64,000 bases of DNA from positions 483,951-547,950 of the forward strand of contig LNAC01000853.1 in assembly GCA_002007465.1 (NCBI GenBank), written 5' to 3'. Below, piece by piece: positions 44,623 through 57,070 of this stretch (positions within the stretch are counted from its first letter, which is position 1; every line of letters starts with the position of its first letter). Made by a program: the position numbers and the translations under genes. This DNA comes from Ailurus styani (lineage: Eukaryota > Chordata > Mammalia > Carnivora > Ailuridae). The notes under the pieces were generated by a model, which saw nothing but the letters and a program-made list of their open reading frames with translations, was not told the DNA's origin and made no database searches.

Positions 44623-45689
44623 CTCCAGAAACAATGACAACAACATAACAGCCAACTTCCAAATGGAAAGATGGAAGACCAAAACTAGAACTCTCACCAT
44701 TGCCAGGCTTGGAAAGCCTCCGCCTGTGGACCACCTGGAGCTTTAACACCCCCACCCGGAGAGTCTTGCAGACTCTGGTGCATCTTCCTCTGACAACATG
44801 CCCAGCATAATTATGGTGGAGAAAGTCATTAGAGTTTTGGAAGCCAAGAACACTTGCCTTAGCCTGCTAATTTTTTTTCTTTCAAACCTCTCTGCAAAGA
44901 CTCTAAGTTAATTGATCAGCCTACAGCTCTGTGCATTCCATTGTTCTCTTTTCCACAGCCAAATGCAAGTGTGCATCTTTGATGTGTGTGAATTAACATC
45001 TTCTGCAGCTCCTCCCACTCACTGAGAGAAGGGAAAGACCCTTGCTACTGCACTTGGAGTTCACACATTCTTACACTAAAGTGGCAGGGACACAAAATGC
45101 CTCAAACTGGGGGTGGAGGTCAGAGCTGGAAAGAGAGCTTTTTCCCTGTTTCACCACACTTGGGAAATCATCCTGGAATAGGGAAAACAAAATACCATCA
45201 TTGTTAATATAATCTCACATAGAAAGAAAGGAATGTGTCCTGTTGAAACCCTGTCTACCCAGTGTCTCCTGGAAATGCTGAAGTCCGTGCATCTCAGTGC
45301 CCTCACTTAACCCCTCCAACTCTCCCTCCAACAGGCCTCCCTCCCTCCCCACTGCACCTTCCACACCCAGCCAGAGAACTTTTATGGAAAGGTTTTGAGG
45401 TGGCTCTTGAGTGAGATGATCTAGAGGGTTATGTAAGGTAAGAGGACATCCGAAATTGACTGAAGAACAGTCTAGAACATTCTTTATTTTAATTAGGGGG
45501 AAAATTCTTACTTTGTAAAGCCAGGTTCTAGGTTCCTCTTTGCTCATGCCCACTCAGGTGCAAGCACCTTTCAGAGAGATGATGGCTTCCTTCAAGAGTA
45601 GTTACCACTACAGGTTGGCTTCACAAGAGCAACACAAGTAAACTTCAACCAGACAGACACCTTATCTCTCCTTGCCTATGTACCTTGAG
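44623..45689. other. Unassigned, no gene recognised
   Basis: A minus-strand frame of 112 codons (45215-45553) has no domain. No diagnostic repeat. Confidence 0.4.
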
Positions 45690-46075
45690 TATTTTGTTTG
45701 CTGTTTACCAAATATTTCTAGTTCATCTTCCTCCATGAATATCATGGGATTGCTTTCCTGGGCCCCTGTAGTTGCTTGAGGACATGACTAATTCTAGCCA
45801 AGAAGTTGTCATGAAGTGGAATTTAATTGCCAATGCAAGGTCCTCCAGAACCCTCTTTTCTCTGTGGTGTAATGACTAGCAAGTTCGAGATAGCAATACT
45901 TCCATCTGCCTTTGATCCCTGAATGACTATGAGCAGACCCTTCCCATACCCATGATGACCCACAATGGACATATGAACAAGTAAGAAATCAATCTCTGTT
46001 GTTTTAAAACACTGAAATAGGGGTTGTTGTTACCATAGCATAACCAAGCCCATCCTGACTGATACACACTATTAC
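45690..46075 (+). mobile_element. Solo LTR-type repeat (MaLR-like)
   Basis: The 3' end 'TCTCTGTTGTTTTAAAACAC', 'TGAAATAGGGGTTGTTG' and 'AGCCCATCCTGACTGATACA' is a common mammalian LTR terminus in sense. Upstream 'GACATGACTAATTCTAGCCA' fits the LTR body. Confidence 0.6.
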
Positions 46076-46609
46076 CTACAATTTGGATAACTAACCTCAA
46101 TGGCAACTAATGTAAATTTTCTAAAGAATGTAGATAAATTATAACTGAATATATAATAATAGGGAGATATCCTTAAGAAAAACAATGTCTACCAATGAAT
46201 GGTACAAAAGAACAAAAGAAGAGTAAAAACTGATGTCAGATAAGTTAAGAGATAAAAGCAGGCAATTTGAGGGGATAGATTTTGCCATGTGGATGAATTT
46301 TACCAAAGGATCTGGCTGGCTCTAGAGGGCCTATATTGGGAATTATGAAGCAGGAGGATTTGGGCAACAAAAACAGCAACGCAGGTTACAGACCCCTAAT
46401 GCCAGAAACACAGCAGAGCAAAGAACAGTGTAAAATTGTTACCAACAGGACAATAACACCTCCCTTGCTGTTACCAACAGGGACCAATCAGTCAGGGTTA
46501 CTCAGAATATTGGCACAGTGAGAAAGACAGTGCTACATACTATTCACTTTCCCTTTGTTAGTTATTAATAAAATGCAAATTTTGTCCTCAATAGCAATGT
46601 GTTCAGTTA
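46076..46609. other. Unassigned AT-rich stretch
   Basis: No gene. No named repeat. It separates an LTR from a SINE insertion. Confidence 0.4.
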
Positions 46610-46624
46610 AAAATACTCCCTTTT

Positions 46625-46847
46625 TGGATTTGAGTTGGTTAAGCAGCTGACTTTGGTTTCAGCTCAGGTCATGATCTCAAGGTCCTGCTGGGATCAAGCC
46701 CCAAGTCAGGCTCCGTGCTCAGTGGGGAGTTTGCTTGAGGATTCTCTCCCTCCCTCTGCCCCTCCCCCATCTCACACTCTCTCTCCCCCTCTGACTTCCT
46801 CTCTCTCTCTCTCTCTCTCAAATAAATAAATAAATCTTTGGGAGAAA
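46625..46847 (+). mobile_element. SINEC retrotransposon with perfect 15-bp target duplication
   Basis: AAAATACTCCCTTTT flanks the element at 46610-46624 and 46848-46862 without mismatch. The body runs from 'GTTGGTTAAGCAGCTGACTT' through 'CTCAGGTCATGATCTCAAGG' to a (CT)n block (46798-46819) and an (AAATA)n tail. The first head bases are missing. It interrupts the 5' part of the LTR-like repeat that follows. Confidence 0.93.
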
Positions 46848-46862
46848 AAAATACTCCCTTTT

Positions 46863-47250
46863 CCAGACTCCCTTTCAGCTAGGGATGGTCAGGAGACCAA
46901 TTCTAACCAATTCTAAAATATGGAGCTTCCAGGAAAGCTATTGCTCCCCTAAATGGCCAGCCCCAGAAGCTTGTGCCTTTCCCATTTTGCCTTCCTCCTG
47001 GCTGGAACAAGGAAGTGATGGCCAGGAGTGCTTCTGCCTTCTTGTGAGCGGAAAGGTGAATGGCGAGGACTCCAGAGAATGGAGCAGAAAGGCAAACCAA
47101 GCCTGGGTCTCTGACCCAGCCTTGTGAACTGCCACATCAGCCCTACACTGCCTCCTGAGACCTCTTGTTAAGTGGGAAAGCAAATTCCTGCTTGTTTAGA
47201 CTACCCTAGGTAGGTCCCTATTACACCCAGCTGAACCTACTCCCAACCAG
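46863..47250 (+). mobile_element. Solo LTR-type repeat (MaLR-like)
   Basis: 'CCAGACTCCCTTTCAGCTAG' (start), 'GCCTGGGTCTCTGACCCAGC' and 'AACTGCCACATCAGCCCTAC' (middle) and 'TTGTTTAGACTACCCTAGGT' (3') follow the order of a common LTR in sense. The open frames on it are incidental. Confidence 0.55.
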
Positions 47251-47569
47251 TATACCCGGGAAACCGCAACTCACGGCTAGGGGCTGACCCGCACAAGTGT
47301 CTTGCTTGACCAGCAGAGTGTTTCAAGTAGTGATATTTTAAAAGAGGATTACTTCATTCAAATTCTGATCTCTGGCTTCTTTCAAGGAGCAAAAGGGCCT
47401 GGGAAAATTGGGCCTCCCTTCCTATATGGCTGTGCAACCCTCTGCACTCCTAGGGCTCCCTCTAACCAAGGCGAGCGGCGCCCCCGGGCTGGTTTGCTCC
47501 TGCAGACCCTCCACGCATCCCTGAGCTGCTCCAGCCACGTATGGCTTGCTTGGAAGTGAGTCTGTGAGT

Positions 47570-47700
47570 AAAGAACACGGGCTTATGAGTGGCCACCTGC
47601 TCTGAGTCAGTTACCCAACATCTCTGATGGATATATTAACAGCTACCAGAAGCGACCACGGGGTTAGAGGGGAAGATGTAAAAGCACTTTACACATTGTC
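47570..47700 (-). mobile_element. MIR SINE fragment
   Basis: Antisense pieces 'CTGAGTCAGTTACCCAACAT' and 'TAAAAGCACTTTACACATTG'. Confidence 0.45.
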
Positions 47701-49199
47701 TTCTATTTCAAGTAAATCACATAAAGCCCCTCAATAAATCTTAGTTCCCTTTCTCTCCTCTGTACTTTGAGCCATCCCCCTCCTCCTGTGACTGGATGAC
47801 TCAGGGACGTGATCGCCCAGGCTGAAACACGCCGGTGTCCCTTCCAGAGGCACCATCCCCAACTTGGGGGCTGTACAGCCTCTGACTTCGGACTTTCAGG
47901 GGGTCGCCCCATAAAGCCTCCGTCACAAACAGCAGAGTTGCATGCTGAAAACTTCCCTTCAGTGAACATGAGCCTAAGCGACCAACAGGTCCTCTTTCTG
48001 GTCCCCCTTCTACACTGGGACATTTGTCTGTGTCCCTTGTTCATCGCGGTCTGCTAGGGCTTAATGGTGTTTGCTGGTCTGGGGTCCGGACAGCTCTTCC
48101 TCATCCCTCAAGTATTCTGAGCCACAAAAGTGCTGCACCCCTTTCTCTGTCTTCCCCCACTAAGCTGGGTGAGCCTGGGGGTAGGAGTCAGATTGAGGTG
48201 GGAGAGAAGAGGGAAGCAGAGGGAGGGCACGAAGGAACAGTGGCTGAGAGAAGGGCACAGTCTCTGCATCAGGAGGGATGTTCTGAGGGGCCCTGTCTCT
48301 CCCCCACCTCTCGGACTTCCCCCACCACACATGTGATACATTTGTGTCTTCACAGCATCCAGCCCCATCCCTGGCATAAAGCCACCACCTGGCCTCCCCA
48401 CCTGGCCTCTGACTCACCAGGCCGTGGGCCCCACCCCCAGCTCAGGTGCCTTCTGGAGTTGACCATCCTCTCTCCTGACTGCATTTTTATTTCTCCCTTG
48501 CTGTGGGGGAGGGGGTCACCTCCTGTTCTCTCTTGGAGGCTGTCACTTCCCAGGCCCACACCCACACCTCCTGAATAAAATTTTTCTCCACATAAAAACT
48601 TCTCCCCACAGCTACAAAGACATATTTGCACTTTTTAACGGGGCCATATGGGAAGCTTTCACACTGGGGCAGGACAATTCCTCCTGGCCAGCAGAAGGCT
48701 GGTCCACTTCTCCAAATCACAGGACAGAGGGGGTTTTCCACAAATAAGGACTGCGGCCACAGCCTTCCTTGCACAAGCGGCAGCCCTGTGGGGGTCCTCA
48801 CTGAAAGTTCTGGTAAGTCACTAACTAGCCAGAAACCCTAACAAGTCCCATGATTTGGATAATAAATATCCAAGATTCCCTGTGGAGACCCTCTGTAATA
48901 TTTTCAACTGTAGCCAGGAATTACAGATTTTCTTTATGAAACCCCCACCTATATACAAGGAAAATAAATCCATGAAATCAGTACTATCGATGACAAGCAT
49001 ACTGGCTACCACTGACTGATTTTTTCCGTGTGCGTTAAATGTTTCACTGCATTTTCTCAGACCTAACTCAAAACTGCTTGACGTTTCTCGTAACTTCTCA
49101 ACACAAGAAGGGCGAGCCCTGCCCATCACACACCAACACTAACACCCAGCACAGTCCCCGGCCCCCTCCATGTGTGCTGGGCAGCCACGTGCAAGCACG
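47701..49199. other. Unassigned, no gene recognised
   Basis: A 184-codon plus-strand frame (48024-48578) overlaps 82-97-codon frames on both strands and has no recognisable domain. The conceptual product is Ser/Pro/His-rich. No diagnostic repeat was seen. Confidence 0.4.
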
Positions 49200-49400
49200 C
49201 GTTCATTCCTTCCTTCATTCCCTCACCGCACAGTTATTAAGTTCTTACTCTGTGCTGTCTTTTCCAGCCTGTTGGAGGTATTTCCCAGATACTGGATGAA
49301 ACCATTGTGAGCAAGACCAACAGCAAAATCAGCCCATGGACTCTCGACTCCATAGGGAGAGAGAGAAACGAAAACTTCAAAGAGGGCTAGCAAGGAAAAA
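49200..49400 (-). mobile_element. LINE L2 3' fragment
   Basis: Antisense L2 3' end: 'CATTCCCTCACCGCACAGTT', 'AAGTTCTTACTCTGTGCTGT' and 'CATTGTGAGCAAGACCAACA'. Confidence 0.55.
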
Positions 49401-49494
49401 CACAGGTGCAGGAGGGACTGGGGAGAGAGGGAGGAGGGGGAGTCTTTCTGACCTTGAAGCTTGTCTCTTCAAGGTGACTTTTCCTTCTTTCCCT

Positions 49495-49890
49495 CCTTGA
49501 TGCAGAATATTTATTGAGCTGGCCATTTGGCCCTCGGATACAGCAGTGAGTGAAAGAGGCCAGAATGCCTGCCCTCTTGGAGCTTACATTCCAGTGGGTG
49601 GAAACAGAAGCAAAGGACTAAAATAGAAAATATGTCAGGTGCGATATTAGGTGGGCACTTATCCCAAGGTGACAGTTGAACAGGCCAAGGGGAGGGTGAG
49701 TGGGGAAGATCTTTCCAGAGGGAACAAAACTGCCTAGGAGCTCTAGGTAGAGCCCAAGGGGTACTGAGATAAGACCTAAGTGATGAGGAGGAATCAGCCA
49801 GGCAGAGCCAGAGCAGAGGGCCCTGGGTTGAAGGAGCAGTAAGGGGAGGCTAGGGGCGACCAAGGAGCAGAGGAGTGAGCAGCTGTAGCA
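49495..49890 (-). mobile_element. LINE L2 3' fragment, second copy
   Basis: 'GAATATTTATTGAGCTGGCC', 'TCTTGGAGCTTACATTCCAG', 'GCAGAGCCAGAGCAGAGG' and 'GGGTTGAAGGAGCAGTAAGG' follow the antisense L2 3' end in order. It restarts from the L2 3' terminus, so it is a separate insertion from the copy just to its left. Confidence 0.7.
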
Positions 49891-50374
49891 CAGAGACAGC
49901 TCCCCGATGGCATGTACAGCCGACAGGCCAAATACTTCCCACCTCCGTGTCTTGGTGGATGCTGTTCCCCCGTGGGAATGCCCTTCCCGCCTCAGATGTG
50001 TCACTTCCTAGTTATTTCACTACAGTTTACTATTCTCTATACCATTGGGGTTATTTATGTCAATGGTTCTCTGCGTGGTGCACGTACCATGTAACGGGGA
50101 GCTGCTGCCCATTTCCTGCCCATTCTGTGTCCAGTGACGTCACTCTGGTAACTTGATATCAGCCTGGGGTCTGGGGGGCAGGGCATGTTTGCAACACAGC
50201 AATTAGCCAAGGTTGCTATCCGAGTGTTCAGCCACTCACTGGCAGAGTACCGTATGTACTTGCAAAGGTGAAAAGGCTGGGGTCACGGGGAAGCAGCCTG
50301 CCAGGCCAGGATAGAGAAGGCATGTGCCTCCGTCCCCCTGTCCCTTCCCTCCTGCATTCTGACCTCTCAGTGAA
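49891..50374. other. Unassigned, no gene recognised
   Basis: No domain or diagnostic repeat. Confidence 0.4.
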
Positions 50375-52480
50375 CACCTGCAGAAGAAAACTTTCCTGAC
50401 TGCCTTTTTGTATAGCAGTTTCACGTTCACTTGAAGTTCAATTAGTTTTTGTCTTGCATAGTTGAATGCTCGGTTATTAGGCATGCACACATTAAGGATT
50501 AGCATGTCTTCTTGGAAAATTGACCTCTTTATCATTATGTAAGGCTCTTCTTTATCCCCAATAACTTTCCTTTCTTGGAATTCTGTTCTGTCTGAAATTA
50601 ATGCACAACTACTCGCTCCCCCGATACGTGTTACATGGTATGTGTTTCTCCATCCATTTACTCTTAATCTATGTGTCTTTGTATCTCAGGTGGGTTTCTT
50701 GCGAGCAATATATAGTTGGGTCTTGTTTTTTGATTCACCCTGACAATCTCTGACTTTTAACTAGTGCACTGATGTTTAAAGTGATTTTCATATAGTTGGA
50801 TTAATATCCATCATATTCATTACTGTTTTCAATTTGTTGCCCTTGTTCTATATTCTTATTTTTGCTTCCACTCTTTTTCAGCCTTTTGTGGTTTTAATTG
50901 AGTGTTTTATTACTCCGTTTTCCCTTCTTTGTCAGCATATCAGCTATACTTCCTTTCTTACCTTTTTGTTGCCCTAGAGTTTGCACTGGACCTTTGTAGG
51001 TAATCCAAGTTCATTTTCAAGTAATACTACACTACTTCACAGGTAGTGTGAGGAACTTATGGCAATCATCATCTGATTTCCTCCTCCTTCTCTCCTTGCT
51101 TGCTTGATTTTGTCCCCTTCTCTCCTTGCTGTCACTCACTTCTCTTATACATAAGCAGATATGTACATTAGCATACAGTGTCATATACACCATTGGTACT
51201 GTTTTGAGCAAATGTATCTATTAGATCAATGAAAAATAAGAAAAATTAAAGTTTTGGGGGTACCTGGGTGGCTCAGTCAGTTAAGTATTCAACGTTTGAT
51301 TTCAGTTCAGGTCTCAAAATCAGGGTTGTGAGTTCCAGCCCCACATTGGGCTCCATGCTGGGTGTAGATAGAGCCTACTTTGAAAAAAAGGAAAAAGAAA
51401 AGTTTTTATTTTAATCCCATTACACGTATGTTATACCGTCCTCCAGTCCTTGAATATTCTGATTTTTTTCCCCTAGGCTTTGTTCTCTTTTTCAAGTCCT
51501 TTTCAAGGACTCTATTGACATATCCTTCAGCTCAGAAAGTCTTTCCTTAGCCATGCCCAGTCTACTCAGAAGTCCACCAAAGCATTCTCTGTTTCTGTTA
51601 GTGTTCGAGCTCCAGCAGTTCTTGGGTTTTTTGGTTCCTTCTGAGGATTTCCATCCCTGCTGACATTGTCCATCTGCTCTTGGGTGCTGTCTACTTCATC
51701 CATGGGAGCCCTTTGCATACGCATCCTAGTTGTTTTCAGTTCCTGGCCTGATCATTCCAACAGCCCTGTCGTGTCTGGTTCTGACACTTGCTCTGTCTCT
51801 TCAAGTTGTGGTTTTGTCTTTTGGTGTGCCTTGTGCTTTTTCCTTTAAGTCAGAGATGACGTGCTGGGTCAGAGGAACTGTAAATGGACCTTTGGTGATG
51901 TGCAGACAAGGTATGTGGGGGAGAAAGCCTCCCACAGTCCCGCGAGTAGGGCTTAGTCTCCTAGTGAACCAGTGCCCCTGGACTGTGCACCTCACAAGAA
52001 TTTCTCAGTTTGTGCACAACCCCCACTTAGGTGGAATGGATGACCAGCATCTGCTGCAATTGGGAATTTACCTTCTTCCAGATCACTTAGGTTCTGGTTA
52101 ACTGGTTTCCCCTGAGAGCAGGCCTTCGGGAAAACAGAGTGCTTGGTGCATTACAAAATGGTTCTTTTCTCCTCCCCCCGCCAGAAGCCTGAGATTTTTT
52201 CCAGATATTTATAGTGGGAATTCAAGGGAGCCTCTGGAGGTGAGTCTCACAATACTGTAGGGCCTGTTCCCACCACACCTTCCACTCCCAAGTCTCTGCT
52301 CAGGGAAGCCGGGACTCCCCGTATTCACCTGTCTCCCCAGTCTCGGGGACAGTGGTTGGCCTGTGTCCTCCTCTCTTTCATGGTTCCGAGAGGAGTTGTG
52401 GATCCCCGTGCCTGCAGCTCTTCACTTGGCAGGATGAAATGGCAACTTCAAGCTCCTTACATGTGGTACCAAAACCCTAA
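50375..52480 (-). mobile_element. Long old L1M element, internally deleted
   Basis: Antisense L1M landmarks in order: 'GAATTCTGTTCTGTCTGAAA', 'ATATATAGTTGGGTCTTGTT', 'TTGCCCTAGAGTTTGCACTG', 'AGGACTCTATTGACATATCC', 'CTGACACTTGCTCTGTCTCT' and 'ACTTAGGTTCTGGTTAACTG'. The stretch between about 51398 and 51420 joins parts that I remember as farther apart, so an internal deletion is likely. It holds a SINE (51256-51397). No frame survives. Confidence 0.75.
51256..51397 (+). mobile_element. Short, older SINEC copy
   Basis: 'GTACCTGGGTGGCTCAGTCA' head, 'CAGGGTTGTGAGTTCCAGCC' core, 'GGGTGTAGATAGAGCCTACT' and an A-rich tail. Unlike the other copies, it lacks the CT-rich block, as in older SINEC subfamilies. 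AAAGTTTT at 51248-51255 is repeated at 51399-51406. It is inserted in the L1M in the opposite orientation. Confidence 0.85.
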
Positions 52481-53861
52481 ATCACTGCATGTTTAGAGGT
52501 GGGATTTCTGGTAAAGTGTTCGGGGCTGGATGGGGATAAACGGTCTGGGCTGGTGTGTCCACATGCCTGTTGCAGCTTTTTGAGGCTCCCCTTATGGCTG
52601 CCTGAGCCCCCTGCCCCCTTCCATTCTCACAAGTCGCTGTGCGAGTCGAGGACCCTCTTCCTCCCCAGAGGCTGGAGGCGAGAGCCAGGAGGGAGGAGGG
52701 ATGGGTAGGGACAAATGGCTCTCTGCCCTTTGAGCGGATAATGCCTGTTTTCCTCTCAGATGGTGAATTAGGTGATAACGTGGTACCCCCTCCCCAGCCT
52801 TGGATTCATTGCATGATCTGCAGTCAGTTGGGGGCTGGAGGGTCAGGAAGAGAAGACAAACGGTCAGGCAGATGCTGAAGGTAAACCTGAGTGTGATCCA
52901 GGCGGGGCAAAGAGGCTGCTGCTTCCCTGGGAATCCATGGTCAATGCCTAAGAGCTTGGCTTCCCTCTTATCAAGACACACAGGCAAGCACCCACACCTC
53001 CCCTTCAGAAGAGGAAAAAACCAAAACCAAAACCAGCAATAAAAGATGGGGAGGCTCCTGCCTCATTTTTCTGTGCTAAAAACAAAAGCAACGTGGAGAA
53101 AACTTGAGCTAGAATGTGAAACTGAATTCCCTCAGCTCCAACCATAGCCTCCTTCTCTGCAAGGACAGTCTTCACTGTCCAGAGACATGTTCTGGTTCTG
53201 CAAAGGGCCAGGATGGGCTGGCAGTGTCCACGTTTGGCCCCAACAGCTAGGCCTTTATGCCTCTGCCTGGCTCAGGTGCCAAGTGCAGGCTGTTACCTTG
53301 GGCCAGGCGGATGCAAGGCACTCCTGCCAGAGACAGCCAGCCATGCAGCCCTCCTTCGAGTCTGCCACACACACAGCAACACTCTGATGCCAGGCGAGGG
53401 GCTGAAGTTCTCAGCAGGCCTTTATCTGCTTCTGTAAACCAAGAAGGGTTGAAACACTCACTGCACCATTTCCAGCTGCATCGCCTGAGCACGCTCCCTT
53501 ATTTCTTACTCTAAGCCTCTGATTCCTTTTTTAATAAAATGGGGTGTGAAGATTCCATGAACTCAGGCAGATGTGTGTATCTTTGTCCCCTCCTGCCCCA
53601 TGTCCCCACCTTCCAGGAGGTGGTAAACCCCCCTCTCCTTCATTCTCTACACCACACACTGTTCACCCTCATCTTTCTTGCTTCCTCAGGGGTCAGGCTC
53701 CTGTCAGCACTGTTGGCTGAGGGGACTCTTTTCAAAACATCTGTCCAGCTTCCAAAATTCCAGGATCAACGTCTCTAAAAGAACAATGGCCACCCCCCAC
53801 CTCTGCTACTCCCTCCTTCCCCACTTAAAGTCTCAATGGTGTCCTGGAGCTCCCAGGCCAC
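52481..53861. other. Unassigned, no gene recognised
   Basis: Frames of up to 131 codons (minus, 52592-52987) overlap opposed frames and have no domain. No diagnostic repeat. Confidence 0.4.
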
Positions 53862-54345
53862 ATTAGCTCCCCTTTGCTGCTGTACAAGTGACCACAAGGT
53901 TAATAATAGCTTAAACCAACAGAAATCTACTGTCCTCTCGCTCTGGAATTCACAAGTCCAAAATCGGCCTCTCTGAACTAAGATCAAGGTGCCCACCAGG
54001 CTGTGCTCTTTTCCCGAGGCTCAGGCGGGACAGTCACTCTTCCAACATTTTCCTGCTTTCCTGGGTCCACGTCCTCCTCCCATCTTCAAAGCCAGCAATG
54101 TCCGGTCGAGTGCTTTGTGCCTTCACACCCCTGTGACTTGGACTCTCCTGGATCCCTTTTCTACATTTAAGGACGCTTGTGATTCCACTGGGCCCGCCTG
54201 GATACTCCGGGATACTCTCCCTACTCTAAGGTCAGCTAATTGGCAACCGAAATCCCCCCTCACCATGGACACAGTGTATGCACAGGTTTCGGGAATTAAG
54301 GCACTGTCTTCACTGGGGGCGCCATTATTCTGTCCATCGCACAGG
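53862..54345 (-). mobile_element. MLT1-type LTR (ERVL-MaLR), solo
   Basis: Antisense order: 'TTTGCTGCTGTACAAGTGAC', 'TAAACCAACAGAAATCTACT', 'ACTAAGATCAAGGTGCCCAC', then the LTR start 'GGGCGCCATTATTCTGTCCA'. No coding region is attached. Confidence 0.7.
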
Positions 54346-54469
54346 CCCAGGTCAGAAAGCCCGATGGGGTCTTCTCCACACAGTGCAGCTGGAGGAACTT
54401 TCAAAACACAAGGCAGTCAGCCATCCCCTGATTAAGGAAAAGACCTTGAACCAAATCTCCTAGGTCTGG

Positions 54470-54750
54470 ACTGTCTGGCCCCTGCTTTCCCCTTTGGCCT
54501 CATCTTGGGCCTCTCTCCCCTCCTTTCCCTCCTCCTGACCTACAAGCTTCAAATAGTCCCTTAGCCCCCCACCCCCACCCCAGCTCTGTCCTGACACCTG
54601 GTCTTTGCAAGGGCTGTTCCCTCTGGGCCAACGGCCCTTCTCTTTCCACCCCATGTGTCAAGTGTTCTCAGCCTCTAGGTCATGGCCTAAGGGTCACTTC
54701 CTCAGGCCCTCACCTTCCTGATGAGGCCATCCACCTCTCCACCCTTGCAT
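54470..54750 (+). mobile_element. LINE L2 fragment
   Basis: Sense L2 order: 'CTGTCTGGCCCCTGCTTTCC', 'CTCATCTTGGGCCTCTCTCC', 'GGTCTTTGCAAGGGCTGTTC' and 'GGGTCACTTCCTCAGGCCCT'. Confidence 0.65.
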
Positions 54751-54779
54751 TTGCCATGATTTGCTTAACAGCAACTCAG

Positions 54780-55245
54780 GTGAAAACCACCATGGGGACA
54801 GTGTGGTCAGCAGAAGGACTCCCCTTCCCCAAGGATGCCCATGTCCAAACCCCCATAACCTGCGAATACAGTCCCTTGCTGCTGAAGGGGCTTTGCAGGT
54901 GTGATCAAGTTAAGGCTCTTGAGATGGGAAGATTAGCCAACATTATCCAAGTGGGCTCAATGTCATCATGAGAATCCTTACAAGAAGGCTGTAAGAAAGC
55001 CAAGGGTCAGAAGGAGGAGCTGGGAGGACAGAACTGGAGGTGGGAGTGATGAACTCTGTCTGAGACAGAGGAAGGGGCATGAGCCCAGGAGCATAGACAG
55101 GCCCTAAAGCTGGGGAAGAACTTCAGAAGAAGCCAGCCCAGCAGATACCTGTATTTTAGACTTCTGACCTCCAGAATGGTAAGACAGTAAGTTTGTGTGG
55201 TTTTAAACCACGAGTCTGTGTTAATTTACACAAAACAGTGGTTTG
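54780..55245 (+). mobile_element. MLT1-type LTR (ERVL-MaLR), solo
   Basis: Sense order: 'CCCATGTCCAAACCCCCATA', 'TTGCAGGTGTGATCAAGTTA', 'CTTGAGATGGGAAGATTAGC', 'GACTTCTGACCTCCAGAATG' and 'GTTTGTGTGGTTTTAAACCA'. Same family as the copy at 53862-54345 but inverted. Confidence 0.75.
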
Positions 55246-56439
55246 TAGGCACCTGACCCAAACAGGAGCTGAGTCTCTTTCTACTCGACATGGTGTCATA
55301 CAAGGCCTGGCCAGAGCTTCCTACATAGTATAGGCTTCCTGTGTAGAAGAGATGAATGAAAAGTGAATCCGGCAGGTGCTACTGAATAAACATCCAGCAT
55401 TCAGAGGTAGTGGCCCCCAGCCCCTCATTGCCCTTCACGTGTCTGCCTCCTTGCCGGCCTGTGCCCAAAGGAAACGATGTGCAAAACCATTCCTCAGACT
55501 TCACAAGTGAACAACAACAAAGGGAAGGCAAGGAGGACATGCTACAGCTTTGGGAAAGATCTGGATAGGCTACCTCTCACCCTACTTTCCAGCCTATCAG
55601 GGCCATAGCCTGTAGTCTCCGTGCCTCTGGTACCAAGGAAGAGGCTGTCCTGAGGGAGAAGACTGTCCCAGGTCACTTAGTCATAGGAGCAGGGAGAGCG
55701 TCCAGGGCCTATGACTTGGGGGGGGGGGGGGCCCTTTGATGTACAAGGTCCCAGAGAGGCGCCAGGCCAGGCTGCGTAGACTGGGCCCCCCACACCCCCA
55801 GCTGCCCTGTATCCCTGCATCCCATCCCGCTCCCCCTGCTAGGCTGGGGGCCCAAATGAATGGAGCTCACAGCCCGAACTTTGACAGCTTCTCTTGTTAG
55901 GAAAGCAGGGAACCAACAAAGGAGGTGTAAGTGTAGCAGGAGGCCGTGGGTGGAGAGAATGAAGGGAGGCAGGGAGGTTAAGGAGGGAATGCAAATGTAT
56001 CCACAATGTTTATGTCCTTAAAAATAAAAGAATCTGAATATGGCAAAATGCTAAGTTTCACTGAATCTAAGAGTGGATTATATTCTGTCACTTTTTCTAC
56101 ATTTAAAATATTTTAAGAAGAATTGAGAAACGGACAAAGTACTGCCCTCTGGTATGTATTCATTAAGGAGTCCCACAAATCCTCTATCACAGGCACACTG
56201 CTTTTTACAGAGGCAACTGCCCACCCTTTCTCCTTTTCTTCCCATCATTAAATCATTTCTGTGTATTTAGAATTTATATAATTACAGTAAGTAGTCTTAG
56301 TGCTTTTTAAAAATTCAATGAGTTTTCTTATCAATTTAATTATTTCAACACATTGTTCGAGTTAATTAACTTTCACTGAGTTGATTCACTTTTATAGTCA
56401 AAAAAGGTTTTTAAGCTCAACAAAAAAGTTTTAAAAGTC
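55246..56439. other. Unassigned, no gene recognised
   Basis: No domain or diagnostic repeat. Includes a 14-base G run. Confidence 0.4.
55718..55731 (+). repeat. Poly-G run of 14
   Basis: Uninterrupted G run. Its length is uncertain for technical reasons, as with all such runs. Confidence 0.9.
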
Positions 56440-57070
56440 AGCATAAAAATGCATGTTTATTATTGAAATTGTAATTTTAAAAACACTTATCTGCATTTTC
56501 CAATCACCTGACCAGCCACTACCCAGCCATAAACTCTTTTCAGATTTTATATATTTCCTTTTGATTCCGCTTAAGTACAGGAGAAAATATGTGATTGACA
56601 CAGATTCGTATTCTTTTTTTTTCCCCTTAATGTTGCACCATAAGCATTTTATCATATTACCCAGAACTTTTCCTAAGCATAATTATAATGGGTCCTTAAC
56701 ATTCCTTATGGTATTATATATTTCGTAAATTGTTTATGTGCCCTTCCTCGTCAGCACTTAGAATATTCTGGTGTTTCCCTGAAGTGCTGAGGCCAATATC
56801 TCTGTGTGTGAATCTTTGACCCGCAGGGTGTTTGTTTCCTCAGGGCATTTTCTAGAATTGGAGTTACCAGGTGAAAGTGGGGCACGCCGTGGAGCGTCAA
56901 GTTCTTGACACCAGCTGTCAAATCCCCACTGGAAAGGGTGTAACCCTGCATGTGCCCATTAGAGAGTATCTGCATGCCAGTCAGCTCAGCAAGAATTTCG
57001 GAAACCCATCTCACTGGTGTAATTGGCTTTTCTTTCATCATGAGCTAACTTGAACATTATTTTTGCTTAA
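56440..57070 (-). mobile_element. Old L1M 3' region
   Basis: Antisense pieces: 'GGAGTTACCAGGTGAAAGTG', 'TTGACACCAGCTGTCAAATC', 'GCATGTGCCCATTAGAGAGT' and 'ATCATGAGCTAACTTGAACA'. Diverged. Confidence 0.55.

Noticed and set aside
48024..48578. 184-codon plus-strand open frame
   Set aside because: No domain, low-complexity Ser/Pro/His content and overlapping frames on both strands.
52239..52247. GGAG/GTGAGT donor-like site
   Set aside because: It lies in an old L1M antisense region with no matching acceptor.
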